Shown here piece after piece: positions 63,984 through 64,000 of a stretch of DNA of 64,000 nucleotides; position 1 is the stretch's first letter; each line of letters opens with the position of its first letter. The position numbers were made by a program, and so were the translations under genes. This DNA comes from Clostridiales bacterium (GTDB lineage Bacteria; Bacillota; Clostridia; Oscillospirales; CAG-272): NCBI GenBank assembly GCA_012840355.1, contig DULN01000007.1, positions 1-64,000 on the forward strand, read 5' to 3'. A model generated the notes under the pieces. That model worked only from the letters and a program-made list of their open reading frames with translations. It was not told the origin of the DNA and did no database searches.

Positions 63984-64000
63984 TTAAGCTTTTTTAAGCG

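Noticed and set aside
1..64000. CRISPR arrays, insertion sequences, prophage or toxin-antitoxin genes
   Set aside because: No regularly spaced repeats, transposase motifs, integrase or phage proteins were found on either strand.

Overview
The window is a stretch of anaerobic, probably spore-forming Firmicutes chromosome, most likely class Clostridia near the Oscillospiraceae; no species can be named. The evidence is PolC-type DNA polymerase III, the rpsB-tsf-pyrH-frr-uppS-cdsA-dxr-rseP-ispG-polC order, a CIRCE-controlled hrcA-grpE-dnaK-dnaJ operon, YmxH-type PRC-barrel protein, S-layer-homology surface protein, and oxygen-sensitive class III ribonucleotide reductase. Base composition is balanced to slightly GC-rich in housekeeping genes and visibly AT-richer in 51.9-53.4 kb and 63.4-63.7 kb. 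No phage, insertion sequence or CRISPR array was seen.

Layout. 1-3.1 kb: beta-mannosidase coupled to a CmpB-like membrane gene that runs off the left edge. 3.2-6.5 kb: nrdG-nrdD behind a consensus promoter that carries two NrdR boxes 31 bp apart; NrdD has a fused glutaredoxin-like tail. 6.5-10.4 kb (minus): SLH surface protein, mgsA, minD. 10.6-14.0 kb (plus): trkA-trkH potassium uptake and a DUF2284 protein. 14.0-30.9 kb (minus): one long run, hrcA-grpE-dnaK-dnaJ-prmA, then rsmE (own promoter), a membrane protein, a CdaR-type regulator, ftsE-ftsX-envC-like M23-ctpA, greA-lysS and an unknown membrane-anchored protein. 31.0-37.4 kb (plus): radC, uvrB, uvrA and a zinc-phospholipase-C-like protein. 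37.5-51.1 kb (minus): ymxH, then the rpsB to polC supercluster linking translation, MEP isoprenoid synthesis, undecaprenyl phosphate, phospholipid and DNA replication. 51.2-53.5 kb (plus): HAD phosphatase and an orphan solute-binding lipoprotein. 53.5-61.9 kb (minus): a two-gene ABC exporter, then nusB-M22-xseA-xseB-ispA-PAP2-tlyA-nadK behind a perfect promoter. 62.0-63.4 kb: FAD/Rieske oxidoreductase; then an AT-rich gap, tRNA-Ser(GCU), and a terminator for a gene beyond the right edge.

Most genes are core housekeeping. The most unusual object is FtsX: its extracytoplasmic domain contains an insertion of about 175 residues built on an exact 90-residue period with InlB-B/Listeria-Bacteroides-repeat signatures, directly upstream of the coiled-coil M23 hydrolase that FtsEX is expected to control. 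Other items worth a second look are an rseP gene whose only well-placed start is ATT, structured leaders in front of rpsB and rsmE, a large dnaK-dnaJ hairpin, minD without minC/minE, and a start-less small membrane ORF near the right edge.
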